A stretch of DNA of 64,000 nucleotides, from NCBI RefSeq assembly GCF_932526225.1, contig NC_064042.1, forward strand, positions 14,767,040 to 14,831,039, in the 5' to 3' direction. Below the pieces are notes generated by a model, which saw nothing but the letters and a program-made list of their open reading frames with translations, ran no database searches and was not told the DNA's origin. The translations under genes and the position numbers were made by a program. The DNA is from Nematostella vectensis (Eukaryota > Cnidaria > Anthozoa > Actiniaria > Edwardsiidae). Shown here piece by piece: positions 1-11,400 of the stretch. Each line of letters begins with the position of its first letter. Position 1 is the stretch's first letter.

Positions 1-95
1 CGAATAGCGGCGTTGGATGTCGGATCTTGAAGAAAGGAAACCGGAAGTAAATGCGTGGCTACAAGATGTCAATCCCGTAACCAAAATTTCCGATA

Positions 96-788
96 GTGCG
101 CAACCTGTGGACCCTTTGGATGGAGGTAGCGAGAGCAATTCGCCAAGGCCCTTCTCCTCCAAGACTGGAACTTCTAAAATTCTCCGAAGACCCGCTAGAA
201 TTCGCCGCGTTCAAAACCAACTTTAGAGAAAAAATCGAGAACCAGGCTCAAGACGATTCTGAGAGACTTACGTATCTACTATCTCAGTGCATTGGAAAAG
301 CAAGGGAAACGATTGCAGAATGTATTAACTTACCGGAAGGACAAAAGTATTTGAAAGAATTGGAATGTCTCACGTGCAATTACGGAAGACCGCACGTGAT
401 TGCAGATGCGTACTTGAAGATCCTTACTGAGTTACAAATTCGCTGCGATGGTGCGTCGTTGCTGGACATTGCACGCCGTCTTGAAGATATTGATAGAGTA
501 ATGCGGATGCTGGGAGATGTGTACTACAATCGGATCAACAACGAGGAAGTTATTGTTCTGTTGTTGAAAAAGCTTCTCGATGATTGTCTCAAGAGAAGGT
601 GGGCGGAGCGTGCAGGCGATCTGATTCTGGCAAGAGGTTTTGTAACTTTCGAAGATTTTGTGAAGTTCGTGCGCGCTGTTGCAGACAGGATGAACAATCG
701 CTATGGCACGGAACTGAAAACACTGTTGAATCAAGGCGACAAGGTTAAGTCAAGTAGCACACCTGCAGCAAGTCAAGTAATACACTAG
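96..788 (+). pseudogene. BEL/Pao gag-like region (DUF1759)
   Basis: About 200 codons remain open and resemble the DUF1759 region of BEL/Pao elements: the opening LELLKFSEDPLEFAAFKTNF, then a helical stretch with RLTYLLSQCIGKARETI and later GRPHVIADAYLKIL. In this family the region acts as the gag/nucleocapsid part. The preceding N-terminal codons (17 to about 160) are in another frame, so a frameshift separates them. The Cys-rich knuckles that should follow (CHQC...CRQCLDNGHFTKDC, 842-1003) are again out of frame. No function is expected from this copy. Confidence 0.8.
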
Positions 789-1090
789 CAGCTGAGAGTG
801 AGAAGACGAAAGATGAGAGGGCCAAGCGTAGTTCTCCAAAGTGTCATCAATGCGACGGTAAGCATTCAACGTGGAGATGTTTCGCATTCAAGAAACTGTC
901 TGTTGAAGATAGATGGAAGGCGGTAATCAAGAACAAGCTATGCAGACAATGCTTGGATAACGGTCATTTCACAAAAGATTGTTCCAGAGGCTTCACCTGT
1001 AGACGGCGACTGTGGAAAAGAACATCATGATCTTCTACACACAAGTGACGTGACAGCCAAGAGTTCTCCAGTAGACGGATCGTCGATGAA

Positions 1091-2515
1091 ATGAGAGTAT
1101 GGGGAAGAGACGAACCCTACGCATTAAGGACGATGCTTGGATGGACGGTCTATGGCCTGATGGGATCAAGTAGTTCTAATGAAGCAGAGGCCACTGAAAA
1201 CACAAGTACAGTCTTCTTGACTTTTCGAGAGTTCGAACTACAGACGACAGCTGACTTAATTGAGCATGGCCCTTCAGTCGAGGACAGATTGGCGGACGGG
1301 ATCATGAAAAAAACCTAGCGCGTCTAGTCAACGGACACTACGAAGTCAAGTTACCGTTTCGTCACGACCCTCCAGGGTTCCCTGATAGCTATCCTACTGC
1401 TAAAAAGAGACTGGAGTACCTTAGACGCAGGTTTGAAAAGGACCCTCTTCTTAAGGATCAATACGGAGCAGTGCTAAAGAAGTATGAGAGCGAAGGCTCT
1501 TCAAGGCAAGCTCCAGAGCAAGAAGTACACGAGATGAAAAGGCATGGAAGGCTATGGTAGCTACCACATCATGCTGAGTGGCAAGAGAAAAAACCGGACC
1601 CGAGAGTTGGCTTCGACTGCGCAGGTAAGATCGGAGGAACGTCGTTAAATGAAGAGCTAATGCAATAAGGTCCTGATAACACAAACAAGCTCATCGGAGT
1701 ATTCTGCGCTTCCGTGTTGGGTATATAGCCGTAGTAGCAGATATAAGAAGAATGTTCCACCAAGTGCTGGTGTTACACCAGAGGACAGAGGAGCGCTGTG
1801 TTATCTATGGTGGCCGGATGGTGATCTATCGAAAGACCCCAAGACTCACCAAATGTTAGTAGACATTTTCGGTGCCAAGTCAACGCCGAGTGTTGCAAGC
1901 TTCGCTCTTCGCCGAACAGCTAGAGACAACGCAGACAACTTCCCCTCTGAAAGCCTTGAAGCCTAAAGGATCTCCACGTTGATGATCTACTGAAGTCATT
2001 CCAAAGTGCAAGTGAAGCCACCGCCACCAGCAGTCAACTCTGTGAACTCTTAAATATAGGAGGATTTGAGCTTACTAAGTGGTTGTCGAACAACTGAGAA
2101 GTGGTGCAGACGTTTCAACCAGAAGATCTGGCACCGGGTTTCAAGGACCTTAATCTGGACAGCGATAGGGGGTTTCGGGAGAGTGATACGCACTGAACTA
2201 CACCACTTTGCAGATGCATCACAAGATGATGGTTATGGAGCAGAGACGTATCTTCGCCTCGAGAATAAAGAAGTTCGAATCCATTGCTCGTTCGTATTTG
2301 GAAAATCAAAAGGAAAGCCTATCGGAAGTTCAATTACGGTTTCAAAGCTAGAGTTAACAGCAGCAACCCTCCTGACCCAGATGAACGAGCTAAAACTGAA
2401 AGAGCTAGAAGGAAGAGTCAACGTTAAAGAAGTATTATATTGGACGGACTCCACGATTGTCATGCGATATGCTGTGAATACAAAAAGAAGATTACAACAT
2501 TCGTCGCCAACCGTC
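1091..2515 (+). pseudogene. BEL/Pao protease-RT-RNase H region, frameshifted
   Basis: Recognisable pieces include a protease/RT-junction sequence with LGWTVYGLMG (from about 1136), the RT start KLPFRHDPPGFP (about 1348), a piece with ADIRRMFHQV, and the catalytic box as DLHVDDLL (about 1969-1992), where the usual Tyr of YVDD is His. RNase H follows with HFADASQDDGYGA and the acidic WTDSTIVM motif (about 2205-2475), then SEHNPADYASRGL (about 2563-2604). The pieces change frame at least four times and contain stops. The Tyr-to-His change and the frameshifts mean the reverse transcriptase cannot be active. Confidence 0.82.
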
Positions 2516-2829
2516 TAGCACTTATCAGATAGAGGTCCGAACCAAGTGAATGGCGCTACGTCAAGTCTGAACACAACCCAGCAGACTACGCTTCAAGAGG
2601 CTTGTGTGTTTCAGATGAAGACAAGCTAACCATATGGAGAAAAGGACCAGACTTTCAACGGTTGCTGTGGCCATTCGAGGAGGAGGAGGGTGTGAAGAAG
2701 AAGACGTCGATGCAGTGTGCTGTCTCGTCTGAAGTGGACTCTGAGAATCGATGTTTAAGCGCTATTCAACATGGACAAAGCTTGTATGCTGCATCGCTTG
2801 GCTAAGACGAAGTGTCGTAGCATTTCGTC

Positions 2830-3705
2830 ATCAGAAATATCGGAGTCATGAAGAGCACACGGGATTAGAACCATTGAAGTTGGAAGAGCTTGATGATGGA
2901 GAGAGGCTGCTGATCAGGAAAGTCCAGACGATTGAGTTACATGAAGAGTTGGAGAAGATTCGGACATCAGCTAAGAGAAGCCGGTTCGCAGCTCTTCGTG
3001 CCTACTTGGAAGAAGGATGTATGCGTGTTGGTGGCCGTCTCCAACATTCAAGTGTTTCTCATGATGAGAAACATCCTTTCATCCTACCAGGCAGACGCCC
3101 GTTACCGAGGTAATAGTGAGGCACTATCATCTGAAGAATGGAAATGCGCAGCGAGTCATCATGGTGGTGTTTGGGAGAGGCTTATCAGATCCACAAGACG
3201 AATTCTGAACTCCGTGATTGGCTAGAGACTTGTAAAGGAAGAAGTGCCGACGACACTTCTAGTAGAAGTAGAGAAGATTCTGAACGATCGTCCAATCACC
3301 AAGGTGTCCAGGGATCCGACTGATATGGAAGCTCTAACTCCCTCTCATATTCTCCTACTGAGAAGAAACCCGGGTAAGTCCACCTGTACGCTCGAGGCAA
3401 CAGACCTGTACAAGGATCGCTGGAAACAAGCCCACCTGCTGGCAGAGGAATTCTGGAATAGCAGCAGCGACAGAAATGGTTGAACCCGACACCCAACGTC
3501 AATGTTTGAGATCTAGTGCTCATAGTGGACAAGAACATACCAAAGGGAAAGTGGCCGAAAGCTCTTATAACGAAAACCTTAACAGACAAGGCTGGAGTTG
3601 TACGCAGTGTAACGGTCAAGACCGCAAGCGGCATAGAGATGTCAGAAAGCTTTGCCTATTGGAAGAAGAACTAATCAAAAGGATCGATGAAGAAGCTTAG
3701 AGTAA
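2830..3705 (+). pseudogene. BEL/Pao integrase remnant lacking the catalytic core
   Basis: The N-terminal part is readable to about position 3110 (HPFILPGRRPLPR, then a VRHYHLKNG-like piece in another frame). The next recognisable motif is AASHHGGVWERLIRS (about 3152-3195), which in intact elements follows the third catalytic residue. The whole D,D-35-E core that should lie between them is missing. The C-terminal part (ILNDRPIT, LTPSHILLL, then a DUF5641-like segment with DLVLIVDKNIPKGKWP) is present but broken by frameshifts. The join near 3130-3155 is therefore an internal deletion of several hundred base pairs, separate from the later point decay. Confidence 0.78.
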
Positions 3706-3730
3706 GACTGAACAGAGTCAAGCAGTCTTA

Positions 3731-3742
3731 GAAGGGGGACGG
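3731..3742 (+). promoter_or_regulatory. Polypurine tract of the retroelement
   Basis: The purine-rich run GAAGGGGGACGG directly precedes TGTTAGGTTTC, as expected where plus-strand DNA synthesis starts next to a 3' LTR. Confidence 0.6.
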
Positions 3743-4135
3743 TGTTAGGTTTCATTCTGGTTCGCCACTATGATATGTGTGATTACATATGATTGTGAGG
3801 TAGGTAGCATTACGGATTGCATATTAGGTTGTAATATGGTCGGAGATCCTGATATACTACAAAGTTTTACTTTTATAAGATTTGATAATAGGTCGAAATG
3901 GCAAAATTCATCCAAATGGTTCTGGGTTTTAAAGTAATTTTCATTAGTTGAAGGTAGAAAGCAGCATAAATCTCCATACACGCACTGCCATAAATTACGT
4001 TTTTGTCTTACGACCAACTAATTTTAAGTATTTATGTCTAACTTTTTTTAATCAATGCGTCAATACTGTAGGCGGATTCTTAAATCAAAAACAATAAAAG
4101 ACTGAAAAAAATACAAAAAACCCTACAAAGTTGTT
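3743..4135 (+). repeat. Probable 3' LTR of the BEL/Pao element (right end uncertain)
   Basis: The segment starts with TGTTAG right after the polypurine tract, contains no coding sequence, and carries an AATAAA at about 4093 that could serve as its poly(A) signal. The right end is guessed from a CCCTACA near 4128. No second LTR is in the window to compare it with. Confidence 0.45.
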
Positions 4136-4216
4136 TATTAAAATTATATGTAACTAATTAAGTTTGAAGCGTTGAGCGGGAAATTCGAATTAAAATTAAA
4201 GAGCTCACCAACAACT

Positions 4217-4730
4217 TCAAACGCGAATTTTGAAGTCCTCTACATTTGGGTGTTTCTCCCGAAGCCTTCGCATTTGCTCATCCAAAAGACTCTGTTCTTC
4301 TTCTGTCGGATGAAACAAGTAGTTTGTTTAATGGTGTTGCGCGTTGGTCATACAAGTGTCCAATATTCATAGGTTACTCACCACTGCATGGTTTTTTGCT
4401 AGTGAACGGTTCATTGTTATTGGACTTCCTTTTCTTGGATGGCATTGTATCCATCCAGAATGTCACTTTCCCGTTTTTCATAAGTGACATTTCTTCCGCG
4501 AGTTGGACCTGGCTCCATATCGTAAACCGACGGTTGCCCTCACCGAAATACCCAAGCTCGAAGTCTTCGTCCTCCGCCTGTGTCTCCTCTTGGTAATTCT
4601 CAAAAATGTATGTCTTAAGTTCCGACACATGACTAAAGCGTGGGGCACGCTTCAGTTCGAAAAGTTTCGAGCTTCGCTTGTTTTTTGGATCTAAGACTCT
4701 CAAACGGATATCGACTTTATCAGTGTCCAT
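4217..4730 (-). CDS. Small nuclear PB1/ubiquitin-fold-like protein, two exons
   Basis: Exon 1 is 4730-4382 and exon 2 is 4302-4217. The donor reads G|GTGAGT and the acceptor CCGACAG|AA, and the phase-1 join gives a 144-aa protein. I chose the ATG at 4730 because a splice acceptor (CTACAG) lies about 20 bp upstream, so a 5' UTR exon probably precedes it. Residues 4-90 look like a ubiquitin/PB1-type fold (IRLRVLDPKNKRSSKLFELK early, then LGYFGEGNRRFTIWS and KVTFWMD). A basic KKRKSNN stretch suggests nuclear import. The last exon is a short charged helix (LLDEQMRRLREKHPNVEDF). From memory, similar uncharacterised proteins form large families in coral and anemone gene sets, where LREKHG is followed by a longer tail. 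Here the protein stops early, so this copy may be truncated. The function is unknown. Confidence 0.62.
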
Positions 4731-4754
4731 CACGCTTTCCTCGTGGGTGAACAC

Positions 4755-6254
4755 TGTAGATCATTTGCATAGAAATATTGTAATACCCATAGCCCCTTTC
4801 GGTCGTAGAACTGCCATTTGCCATTTGCACTGACAACGTTTTTTGAAATAGGTGTATACATATGTATACGCACCGCATGGGTATTCGTATCCACGGAAGT
4901 ATGTAAATGTTTTAGGTCGTAGTACAACGACCGCCGTCCCCAAAGACAATTCCCTCTTTGTGTTCATTATCATTATTATAAAAAACTGGTTAAAATCAGA
5001 AATAATGTGGATCACACTTGACAGTAATAAGAATTTTCTTCGGTGTATACAAATAAATGAGCTTACACAGCAAAATCGTCATACAAATACTCGCCCAAAA
5101 ACTTTTCACAGAAGTGTAAAACATAGTTGATTTTTCTCCTCTTTTTACAAAGAATTTGTGAAAAGAAAACTTATTTGTTTTTATTGTTTTTATTTCTTTT
5201 ATTTATATATTGCTTTGCTCTTGACAATGACGCCGTTTTACTGAATAATTAATAAAACACTAATTATAATAATTCTTTGTCTCTATTTTTTAGATAAAAA
5301 TACTTATAAGAAGTCTCAGCACATTTTCGGCACTCACTCAGAACACGTCGTTTGGAAGGGAATCCTTCTCTTCGAGACTTGAAGGTATTTGTATTATTGT
5401 TGATAGCCTTTTGTGAGAAATTTAATAACGAAACTTACGTAGCTCTATAGTCTCAGGATAATAATATATAAAGTTTAATACGCTAAGGAAATAAGTGTGC
5501 TTCACATCTCTCGGAAGAACTGAGAAACTAGAAAACTCCACAACCACATCTTTTACGATCCTCAGCTGAAAAGGGGCTACTGGTTTTTACTTTGAAATGA
5601 TAGCGCAACGAGAAGGTCTAATTCAAGCATTTCATGTAGCGAGAAACCGAACTGGCAAAGGCGCCATGTCGAAATCGTCCACAGAGCCCTTTTTCTCTCA
5701 TTGTGCCGAAGGCACAATTTACGTTCAGACCTTCGTAGTGGGGAATAGTATCAAGAAATATTGATTGTTTTGGCCAAAATTTACACCTATTTTCAAATGT
5801 ACGCAGAATTCCCGGTTTCCAATTCTGTCATTGGACATAAAACCTAGTAGTATATGCTCGTTTTTTTGGTGGTCGTTTGTGCGGTGGATATGACGGTGAA
5901 TGAGACGGATGTGTCGGTGGCGTGGCAGTTGGGATGTGGCGGTGTGAATTGATGAGAGACTAAAGATCCGACGACGGTGGGGTCTACCACGGCGGTAGGA
6001 AGTGGCGAATAACACTTGGATTCCCTCGCGCGGCTCTCGACAAGCCTTTTACGTAGCCGGTCTCTACAACGTCATTCACAATGTTTTGCCGTCGCACGGA
6101 CAACGTAAGTTTTCAAAGCTAAAAATTTAATTTATTTTCTCGAAAAAAGTCCTGAAAATTGTAACAAATTGTTAATAAACTATCCTCAATTTTATTTAAG
6201 AGGTTAAGGAAATAAAACAAATCATATTTTCCTTTGTTTACAGGATATTTCCAC
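4755..6254. other. Non-coding stretch between two divergent small genes
   Basis: AT-rich DNA with no supported exon except a possible 5' UTR exon ending AACGGACAAC|GTAAGT at about 6105, spliced to 6244 in front of the Myb/SANT-like remnant. Promoters for the minus-strand PB1-like gene and the plus-strand remnant would be expected here, but I see no clear TATA box. Confidence 0.4.
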
Positions 6255-6938
6255 ATGGCTAATCAAAATGCAACCAGCGAGCCGGCGGCGAAAAAGCGAA
6301 AGTAAATAGATTGGACAATTCTATGTTTTAAGTGATGAGAAGGGCTATTTTTGGGGTAGCAACGATGTAGGAACGATTGTGTATGAGTGGTACTTTCTGT
6401 GATGTATGGTTAAATAATGATTGTCTTTGCCGCTAAATTTAGAAAAAAAATAAGAGGATAACTTACATGACTAAATCAATTGTTTCGTAAGCATTTCAGT
6501 TTTGTTTACGTTTTTTCTTAACTTTTTATACCCTTTGAATGGTCAGAAAAACACGAGGAATGCCTAATACAGGAAGTACTCACTCTCGAACCGTTCAAAG
6601 AAAAGAAGTATTTTGAAGGGGACAAATCTGGGAAGAGATATCAGAAAATTTAAAATCGCTGCGTGTGCCTGTGTTCAAATTAAACAAACGGTCGGTAAGA
6701 GCGGTTCCAGCTGCTGAGTGAAAAATTTAAAAAGAAGATGAACGAGAAGCGAATAGCATCTGGTATAGAAACAGACCTGTCTGAGTTACGAAGAAGGAGA
6801 AGGAAGTGAGTGAGGGCACGGCAAAAAGCAGCTGCGAAAAAAGCGAGCAGAGGAGATGAGGAGGAGGGGATGGCGAAACGAAAGCGTGAAGGAGACGACT
6901 CAAAGAAACCAAAAAAGCACACTTTTCCTTGGTGGTAG
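6255..6938 (+). pseudogene. Myb/SANT-like DNA-binding protein remnant (Harbinger partner type)
   Basis: Exon 1 (6255-6301) starts at an ATG and encodes MANQNATSEPAAKKRK with a GTAAAT donor. The body begins with WSEKHEECLIQEVLTLEPF at 6540, but no AG acceptor remains in front of it. The sequence then jumps frame to IWEEISENLKSL...KLNKRSVR (about 6627-6700) and again to RFQLLSEKFKKKMNEKRIAS (from about 6700), and hits an in-frame TGA at 6807. After it the reading continues in frame with a Lys/Arg/Glu-rich tail (AKRKREGDDSKKPKK) to TAG at 6936. The W...EVL..EPF...RSVR.R..LL..KFK.KM pattern is that of the Myb/SANT-like proteins that accompany PIF/Harbinger transposases in cnidarians. Two frameshifts, a nonsense codon and a lost acceptor make it a pseudogene. 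Confidence 0.7.
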
Positions 6939-7160
6939 GTATAGCTGTCAGGTAGGCCCATGGCCTCGGCGAGAACAGGAATATGGTGCTTTTACGTCCG
7001 GAACTCTGTCAAGGACTCTGCTTCATCGACATCGTCTAGAGAGAAAGCATCATCTTATATATTCTTTTATGTATTAGCATCGTACAGAAGGATAAATTCA
7101 TCGTCATTAACAATATCATCCGTGTAGGCATCGACGACCACCTCTCGAGCCTGGCAAAAG
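6915..7160 (-). pseudogene. PIF/Harbinger transposase N-terminal fragment
   Basis: Read on the minus strand from about 7160, the fragment gives VVVDAYTDDIVNDDEF, then AFSLDDVDEAESLTEFR, KHHIPVLAEAMGLPDSYTY and HQGKVC. This resembles the stretch before the nuclease domain of HARBI1-like transposases (acidic N-terminus, an FRF.K.DI..L...L..P pattern, then C.QGT.C). Stops interrupt it at several points and the DDE nuclease domain is absent. It runs directly into the 3' tail of the Myb/SANT-like remnant on the other strand, so the two halves of one element seem to have been joined by a deletion of the transposase body. Confidence 0.55.
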
Positions 7161-7779
7161 GATCCATGTTCGTTAAATTTGAGAGAATCCGAGCGAAAAA
7201 AACATACAGCCGTCCCAGAGAAATCTTAATGTTTACATTTCGCCTGACGACCGCAACGTCGGTCCCAGTCCGCTCGCGCATACCGCCCGGCGTCGTAGAC
7301 ACGAATCTTAAAGTCTCTACTGAATAAATTGTGGCCGTGTTATTGACGATGAGCGTACGTGCTAAAGAACGGTGTAAAAAAGGGCGCTATTCGGGTTGTT
7401 GTATTTAAGGAAAAGAATAGAAAGTCTAAATAAAAATTAGAAATAGTTATTTTTGTTAACGCGAGATGTCGCGGTGTTAATGGAAGAGAATGAATGAAAT
7501 GTGGCGGTGTTATTGTCGATAATCGATTCTGTGCTGGATAAAGAAACTCTTTGCCGGCTGTTTCGACGAAGTAAGAGGGAACGAAATTCCAACTCAACCG
7601 TTTATTATAGCGGAAGAAAATGGTGCAGCATCGTTTAAATTTGTGGAACATTTTTGAAATTTGGCACAGTGATAGAGAATCTCGCACTGAGCAATTCTAG
7701 ATATGGACCCACCCCCAAAAATGTATACTTACAGTTTTATAGAGGTTTTATAGAGGGTGCGCGCCCTCGTGTGGTGCAC
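7161..7779. other. Intergenic stretch, nothing clear
   Basis: Contains the region upstream of the transposase fragment and AT-rich DNA. I see no exon, RNA gene or strong repeat here. Confidence 0.4.
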
Positions 7780-8415
7780 AGGTAGCCCAAGCTCTTTATT
7801 TGTCCCTATCGATTTTACGGTAAACATAGGGCGAAAATCAAAATTAGTGAAAAATGAAAAACAACTTGTTGAAAAGACGTGTGTAGTCTAGAAAAACTTT
7901 GCTAGGACTAATTTCCCCCGGCAGAGGAATCGTGTGCAGAATTTGCGCCCTAATTTAGACGCTCCCTCCCACGGCGAGGACCTCTTTGGCTCTTGCCAAA
8001 TCTTCGCAGCCACAAGTGCATGTACATGATTTTGCGCTCGCGGGGACGAGGCAATTTTGACAGTTGCCAAATTTATTGTGGTCACGCATATTTCGACGAC
8101 AAAAAGACGAATATTCTGCCGGATTCCTCTGCGATGGAGAATCGTGTGGCGCTGAGATTTGCACTGGTTGGACTCCAACTATCTATGAGGATGTCGTGGG
8201 AGGAAGTATGTTTTTGAGGACGGAACGTGAGGTATGTCCAAAATTATTTTCCTACCTTTCACTTCGTTCGTTTAAAATGAAAAAGTAAAAATAAACGCAA
8301 CACTGGACTACACACGTCTTTTTAACAAGTTGTTTTTTATTTTTCACTAATTTTGATTTTCGCCCTATGTTCACCGTAAAATCAATAGGGACAAATTAAT
8401 AGCTTGGGCTACCTG
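7780..8415. mobile_element. Foldback/MITE-like element with about 115-bp terminal inverted repeats
   Basis: The left arm, from CAGGTAGCCCAAGC at about 7779 to GACGTGTGTAGTC at about 7890, is repeated inverted at about 8298-8415 (GACTACACACGTC to GCTTGGGCTACCTG) with a few mismatches and one small indel. A weaker inverted match continues inward (CCTCCCACGGCGAGGA against the GAGGATGTCGTGGGAGG near 8185). It has no coding capacity, as expected of a non-autonomous element. It ends about 75 bp before the ATG of the PAN/F5-8C gene, so it may carry or displace promoter sequence. I could not fix the target-site duplication. Confidence 0.75.
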
Positions 8416-8490
8416 TGGTGTACGCGCCTGTATTCTGCCGTCTAGATTTGATATCTTTCACTTTCTTTTTCATAAGATTTTGATGTCGCA

Positions 8491-11400
8491 ATGGAGTTTG
8501 TACTGCAACTCTTATTAGTTATTCTTCTGTCATGGCAACACGCCATTGGCCACGACTGCAAGGACTACTTATACTTGATGCGAAGCTTTCAGCTGCAAGG
8601 AAACGTCATCGAAACTAACCAGACTACCAAATACGGTTGTCGACAGAGTTGTCATAGCCACAAGGATTGCTTATCTATCAACTACAAGGAAAAAGAGTGA
8701 GTGATAATATATTCAATCTTCATCGAATATTAGGATTAAAGTTCTTATAACCTTTCACTTATATCAATCTAGCCAAAACAAAGCATAGGTAAACTTTCAA
8801 ATTCTGAAAAGGGAATTGAATTTTATTGACATTTGAATTTTCTACAGATCTTTGAAAATTTTCCTGGCCGCGCAAAAGGAGATAGAATCGAGTGAATAAT
8901 TCCAAGTTTTGCCGGGAAAATCTGAAACAACATATTTTCCTTAAATCCGTTAAAATTCAGAGACGGCAATCCCACAAAATATTGGCGAATTGTTTTCTAT
9001 TGCAATGCTGCCCACAATGAAGCGAAAAATAATTTAAAAGTCGAGAATTGTATGAGAAAAAAGAAAATATCGTTTTGCTGTAGGCTTCAATACAGCGCGC
9101 GCTCGTGAAAATGTCGCCATTCTTGATTGCGAATGCAGCACGCGCGCACAATGCAAAAACAATTCAAAGACTAAAAAATATCTGCTAAATTTTGCAGATT
9201 CGCTCCTGCAGTTAAATAATCATTTGAATACCAGGTTGAGTTTAAAGATGACGGTAAAAGTTGTAACCACACAACGTTCTTCAGAAATAACTAAGAAGAC
9301 ATGAAGACGGAAACCGGTTTAGCGCGCGCATATGTTTTCTTGTGTAATTTGGTCGACATCTCGATCTACGTCACAAATAACTGGACCCGGGCCTTTCAGT
9401 TCACGGCCTTTTTCCCGATAGTTGACCAAAATACCTCAATATTACAGATTTGAGGGATTTGCGCGAACGCCTGTTTTATAGGAACCACAAACCATTTGGA
9501 AGATGAAAATATAAAGAATTGACAAAGTCTATCAACTCTGAAAGGTTATATGGACTTTAAATATGACCATTAGAATTATTAAGGGGAAAGTAAATTACCT
9601 GTTCGCAAGGATTAAGTAGTTTTCTTGCTTGTTCGATCGATCGTTCGTTCGCTTGCTTTCTTTTGTTTGTTTGTTTGTTTGTTTGTTTGTTTGGTTGGTT
9701 GGTTGGTTGTTTGGTTGTTTGTTTGTTTGTTTGTTTGTTTGTTTGTTTGTTTTATCTGTATGTCTGTTTGTTTGTCCGTCTGACTGTCTGTTTGTTTGTC
9801 TGTTTGTTTGTTTGTTTCAAACAAAATTCATTCCACACATATTTAGCAACACATACAAAAACATTATTTTCTGTTCAATTTCAATTTCCTGTTGGAAATC
9901 ATAGGCGAGAACGTCTTAAAAAAGGAGTCTGAACAATAACATTTCAGGTTATCACAGGTTTCCCGCGCGTTTGCCCCAGCCCCTTATATACCTTCTAAAA
10001 AACTACAGTCGTTGATTAATTCCCTTATTCTCATCTTTTACAGGTATCGATGCGAGCTGAACGCAGCGACACACTTGTCACATCCCCAAATGTTAAGACC
10101 AGAAGCCAACGCATTTTACGCGTTGATTAAAACACCAAACCGCTGCAGTAAAAAGCATTGTTCGAGTGAGAAAAGATGTACTCTGGTAGGAAACAAGGTG
10201 GCATATCAGTGCATTGAAGGTAATTTTTGAGTGGGATGAGACGTATTATACATTTCAAGGATAGGATAAGATTTTCCAAAAAAATTGAACTTAGTTTGAT
10301 TTAATAAATTATGGTTGTCAATGCTCGAGTTAGCGAGGTTCTACTGTATATAGTTCAAGTCAGCGGTTAACTCGAGTTATCAAAGCTCAAGTAAGCCGGG
10401 TTATACTGTTATCCAATCGCGAGCTGTGACCAGCTGACACCTTTAAAGCGAATGAGTTTTTGCTTGCCTAGTTACTTGGGTTGCTTACGGGATTTCTGTA
10501 CTTAATATATAGATTTAGGCACTGCCTTAAAGCGGAGCCAGCATTAAACACCTTTTGTGTTGACTGATCGAGGTATTTTGGGGGGATCTAGGGGTCTAGG
10601 ATTCTGCTCTTTACTGAGATTGATTCATTGGCCCTACCAAATGGATCCAGGCCTTATTCAATAATTTCAATTATGCAGTACATAAACGTTAACAAACACA
10701 ATTCCTGTGGTGTGAATATGGCTGTCAAAGTTGTCAAGAGTCTAATGGTGAATTCTTATGTCCCTTTATAGAAGTTCCATTTATAATTATTTTTTTAATA
10801 AAAACAATACACCGACAAACTTTGTCCTTGTGCAGAATATGTCATGGATGTAACAGCATTCCAAAGATTCCAAATAATATATTTAGACTGTTTAGATGCC
10901 AAGCTGTTATCTTTATGCATCGATTTAGTGGCGAATCTCTCCTTCATTGGACTGATTATTCAGAAAAATGTCTGGAAAACCCTTACAAATATACCTCCTT
11001 TCATGCATTACATTATATTGGTGCACCCACCCTTTACCATATAGTGGCCTTGGTGTTGGTGGCCTACTCCAAAATGAATGCAATGGAGAGAAAAAGATTG
11101 ATTTTGGAAGCAAATCCTAAAAAAATACATCTAAGACATCACTGACAATGCTAAAATGCTAACTTCTAATTTCAAACCATCATTGATCTATGTTTTGGAT
11201 AGAGAGGAAACAGCAAAGAATATGAATTGACTAAAAAAATGTCTATGAGGAGAGGAGAAATAAAGGAAATTGACTCAACTTGAAAGGTTTAGTAAAAAAT
11301 ATAACACTTATAAATATAATTTGATTAAGCATTTCTTGACATTTCCCCTTTCCCGTTATCTTAGGGTTTTGTTTACATATTTATCATTGAAAACTAGTGT

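Larger units (their letters stand above)
1..3742 (+). mobile_element. Degenerate BEL/Pao LTR retrotransposon, 5' end outside the window
   Basis: The stretch carries, in order, the pieces of a BEL/Pao polyprotein: a DUF1759 gag-like region (about 96-780), Cys/His knuckles (842-1003), the protease/RT junction (1091-1320), RT pieces (1321-2160), RNase H (2205-2515) and integrase N- and C-terminal pieces (2830-3700). The pieces sit in different frames with stops between them, so no polyprotein can be made. The 5' LTR must lie left of position 1. A purine-rich tract followed by TGTTAG near 3731-3743 marks the start of the 3' LTR. The order of domains is what distinguishes BEL/Pao (gag with DUF1759, an A17-type protease/RT region, a C-terminal DUF5641-like tail) from Gypsy and Copia. 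It is an old, dead copy. Confidence 0.88.

Noticed and set aside
7888-8288. Cys-rich frames on both strands inside the 7.8-kb foldback
   Set aside because: They result from the inverted-repeat symmetry; no domain match and no start or splice support.
10822-11145. Plus-strand frame of 107 codons in intron 2 of the PAN/F5-8C gene
   Set aside because: No recognisable domain, and the diverged second copy of the same repeat does not keep the frame.
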